From an uncultured Collinsella sp. (GTDB lineage: Bacteria > Actinomycetota > Coriobacteriia > Coriobacteriales > Coriobacteriaceae): a DNA stretch of 64,000 bases. The translations under genes and the position numbers were made by a program. The DNA is taken from contig CATYEN010000002.1 in the NCBI GenBank assembly GCA_958405565.1, positions 27,602 to 91,601 on the forward strand. The letters run 5' to 3'. The stretch's first letter is position 1. Each line of letters starts with the position of its first letter. The notes under the pieces are model-generated. The model was given only the letters and a program-made list of their open reading frames with translations. It was not told the origin of the DNA and did no database searches. This document shows positions 62,457-64,000 of the stretch, in pieces.

Positions 62457-63092
62457 TTAAAACTCGGCAAACTCGGGAGTGCCGACCTCGATCTCCTCGC
62501 GGCCAGCCATAAGCTCGCGCATCTTTGCGCAAAACGGCTCCTGCTCCCCCGCCTTAAATACCAAATGAAGTGTCACAGCGTCCGCGTAGTCAGTGTCCGA
62601 AACCTTGGCGCCCGAGTCCTGCGCCAGACGAAGCACCTGCTCATACTGCGGATAAGCCACATGCACGTCAACGGGCACAACGCTCGTCATCTCAACGATC
62701 TGCCCGGCTTCCTGCGCCGCCGCAACCGCCGCCTGCGTCGCCGCCGTATAGGCACGCACCAGGCCACCTGGCCCCAACAGGGTACCGCCAAAATAGCGCG
62801 TCACCACACAGCAAACATTTTTGAGCCCCGCACCACGAAGCACCTCGAGCGTCGGCATGCCGCTTGTACGGCTCGGTTCACCGTCATCGCTCTGGCGCTC
62901 GCGCCCATCGACCAAAATCCATGCGGGCACATTATGACGAGCATCGTAATGGCGCTTGCGAACCATCTCGATAAAGGCATTTGCCTCGTCCTCGGACTCA
63001 ATATGGACCAGCTGGGCAATAAAACGACTCTTGCGGTCGACAAACTCGCCCGAAGCCTCAGTATTCGATTGCAGAGTAAAATAGCTGTCCAA
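62457..63092 (-). CDS. yigZ: YigZ/IMPACT family protein
   Basis: 211 residues. EFVDRKSRFIAQLVHI at the start, HNVPAWILVDGRERQSDDGEPSRTSG (quoted as SDDGEPSRTSG) and TRYFGGTLLGPGGLVRAYT are hallmarks of the UPF0029/IMPACT family. The function is linked to translation regulation in eukaryotes and unknown in bacteria. There is no ATG; a TTG at 63092 (or 63095) follows GAGGGG. Confidence 0.9.
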   Translation of the reverse strand: MDSYFTLQSNTEASGEFVDRKSRFIAQLVHIESEDEANAFIEMVRKRHYDARHNVPAWILVDGRERQSDDGEPSRTSGMPTLEVLRGAGLKNVCCVVTRYFGGTLLGPGGLVRAYTAATQAAVAAAQEAGQIVEMTSVVPVDVHVAYPQYEQVLRLAQDSGAKVSDTDYADAVTLHLVFKAGEQEPFCAKMRELMAGREEIEVGTPEFAEF

Positions 63093-63212
63093 CAAAGCCC
63101 CTCAACAACAAGCAAAGCAACAAACAGCCTCAATAATACGGCAAAGGGTGTACCGTTGCCCTCGCCAACAAGAACGGAAACGCCAATGATGCCGTCACCA
63201 ACAGCGAGAAGG

Positions 63213-63300
63213 CGTCAGCTGAGTCGATTTGGCCCGAAAGAGGAGGGAGCACGCCTTATGGCGGCGACCGACGAATGAGCGCCAAATCGGCCAGCTGACG
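63213..63300. repeat. Long inverted repeat, 20-21-nt arms
   Basis: Arms at 63213-63233 and 63281-63300 share CGTCAGCTG and CGATTTGGC on the left with GCCAAATCG and CAGCTGACG on the right, differing at two or three bases in the middle. The 47-nt centre contains GGAGGGAG and a tiny reading frame (MAATDE). Located between yigZ and rnpB. Confidence 0.8.
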
Positions 63301-63323
63301 TCGTCGCAGCGTCAACAAGAAAG

Positions 63324-63683
63324 CTGAGTGGGCCTGTAAGCCGGGTTCTGTCGTGAACGGTCATTTATCTTGTCTGCACGTTACCGTGCAGCTCCACGCA
63401 CGCTACCCGAACGCGGACCGGGCCGGCCCATAGCGTTCCTATTCGCGCTTGCTCCGGATGGGGCTTGCCAAGCCGCCGTGTTGCCACGACGCTGGTGGTC
63501 TCTTACACCACCGTTTCAGCTTTTCCCTTTACGCCTTGCGGCGCAGGTGGGAGTCTTCTTTTCTGCGGCGCTTTCCGTCGGATCACTCCGCCCGGCCGTT
63601 AGCCGGCATCCCGCCCTCTGGAGCCCGGACTTTCCTCACGCGCACTGCAAGCAGTACATCGCGCGACCGTCTGGCCCACTCAG
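63324..63683 (-). ncRNA. rnpB: RNase P RNA
   Basis: About 360 nt. The minus strand has GAGTGGGCC at the 5' end pairing with GGCCCACTC at the 3' end, GAGGAAAGTCCGGGCTCC (P4 5' region) and GGCTTACAGGCCCACTC. These are universal bacterial RNase P RNA signatures. It supplies the catalytic RNA for tRNA 5' maturation. Confidence 0.95.
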
Positions 63684-63759
63684 CAGTGAAAGAGTGTAGC
63701 ACACCGCCAGCACACGCAATGGCACAACGCAAGCGCTCGCACGATAAACCAAGAACCAC

Positions 63760-63976
63760 CCATGCGCTACAATAGTCCCGTCGATGGGCAACGTCGTCAG
63801 TCGAGACGCGACCGCGCTCCGCACCCCTCCGTCTACTCGGTGCGTTCCCGCCTCCTCCCCGAGGCGGGATGTCGGCATTTTTTCATGCCGCGACAACTCA
63901 ATAGCTAACGGACGACCTAGGCGGCAATCTGCCGTTTCGCTCGCAAAATCAAAACCACCCCTAAAAGGGGTGGTTT
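63760..63976. other. Right-edge non-coding region with a possible small RNA and a terminator
   Basis: A TGCGCTACAAT -10 lies at about 63767-63777 on the plus strand. From 63847 it can fold CCCGCCTC/GAGGCGGG and then a CGGCAT/ATGCCG hairpin. At 63952-63976 a perfect AAACCACCCCT/AGGGGTGGTTT hairpin, followed on the minus strand by TTTTGATTTTG, is a terminator for a gene beyond the right edge. The 66-codon ORF here has no family resemblance. Confidence 0.5.
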
Positions 63977-64000
63977 GCTCTTAGGGTATAACCCTTGGAT

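Noticed and set aside
63784..63984. 66-codon plus-strand ORF at the right edge
   Set aside because: No ribosome binding site or family resemblance; it crosses hairpins and the terminator at 63,952.

Overview
This window is a high-GC, densely packed anaerobe chromosome segment. Its gene content (formate hydrogenlyase, selenocysteine machinery, a sortase-anchored giant surface protein, and Coriobacteriia-like protein sequences) suggests a gut actinobacterium of the Collinsella type. The genus is my inference from gene content and style, not from a marker-gene search. Most genes lie on the minus strand.

Region 1 (1-9.7 kb): the 3'-truncated large chain of a xanthine dehydrogenase-type molybdenum hydroxylase with its FAD subunit, then glutamate dehydrogenase gdhA, a Cys-rich DUF3343 protein, mobA, tRNA-Sec (selC), selB and selA. 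Region 2 (9.7-27.4 kb): a Hyf-type formate hydrogenlyase locus. Read 5' to 3' on the minus strand it is hydN, fdhF (selenocysteine at codon 140), hyfABCDEFGHI, hycH/hyfJ, hycI, focA, then a stand-alone Mo-bisMGD oxidoreductase. Region 3 (27.4-30.5 kb): a divergent DinJ/RelB-PIN toxin-antitoxin pair, tRNA-Gly and tRNA-Pro with a partly duplicated tRNA 3' end, and brnQ. Region 4 (30.6-43.4 kb): one giant LPXTG-like surface protein gene (about 4,280 codons) split by a frameshift near 37,370. Region 5 (43.5-49 kb): a selenium-handling operon made of a double-cubane-cluster reductase, its activase, selD (itself with an in-frame UGA at the active-site position), yedF, DUF3343 and a class-V cysteine desulfurase-like enzyme. 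Region 6 (49.4-54.9 kb): modABC molybdate uptake and mog/moeA cofactor synthesis. Region 7 (55-64 kb): housekeeping genes (ClC channel, lipid kinase, release-factor-like protein, xpt, MFS exporter, metY, a C_GCAxxG_C_C protein, yigZ) and RNase P RNA.

The unifying theme is molybdenum plus selenium. ModABC imports molybdate, and Mog, MoeA and MobA build the bis-MGD cofactor. SelD, SelA, SelB and selC make and insert selenocysteine. FdhF and the hydrogenase then turn formate into CO2 and H2. YedF, DUF3343 and the desulfurase-like enzyme fit the gene set known to accompany selenium-dependent molybdenum hydroxylases, which may link them to the xanthine dehydrogenase at the left edge.

Non-coding structure is notable. 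Four long inverted repeats with arms of 20-35 nt and few mismatches, plus a perfect 29-nt palindrome, sit in intergenic gaps and differ in sequence from each other. A perfect dyad lies at an activator-like position upstream of the formate hydrogenlyase operon.
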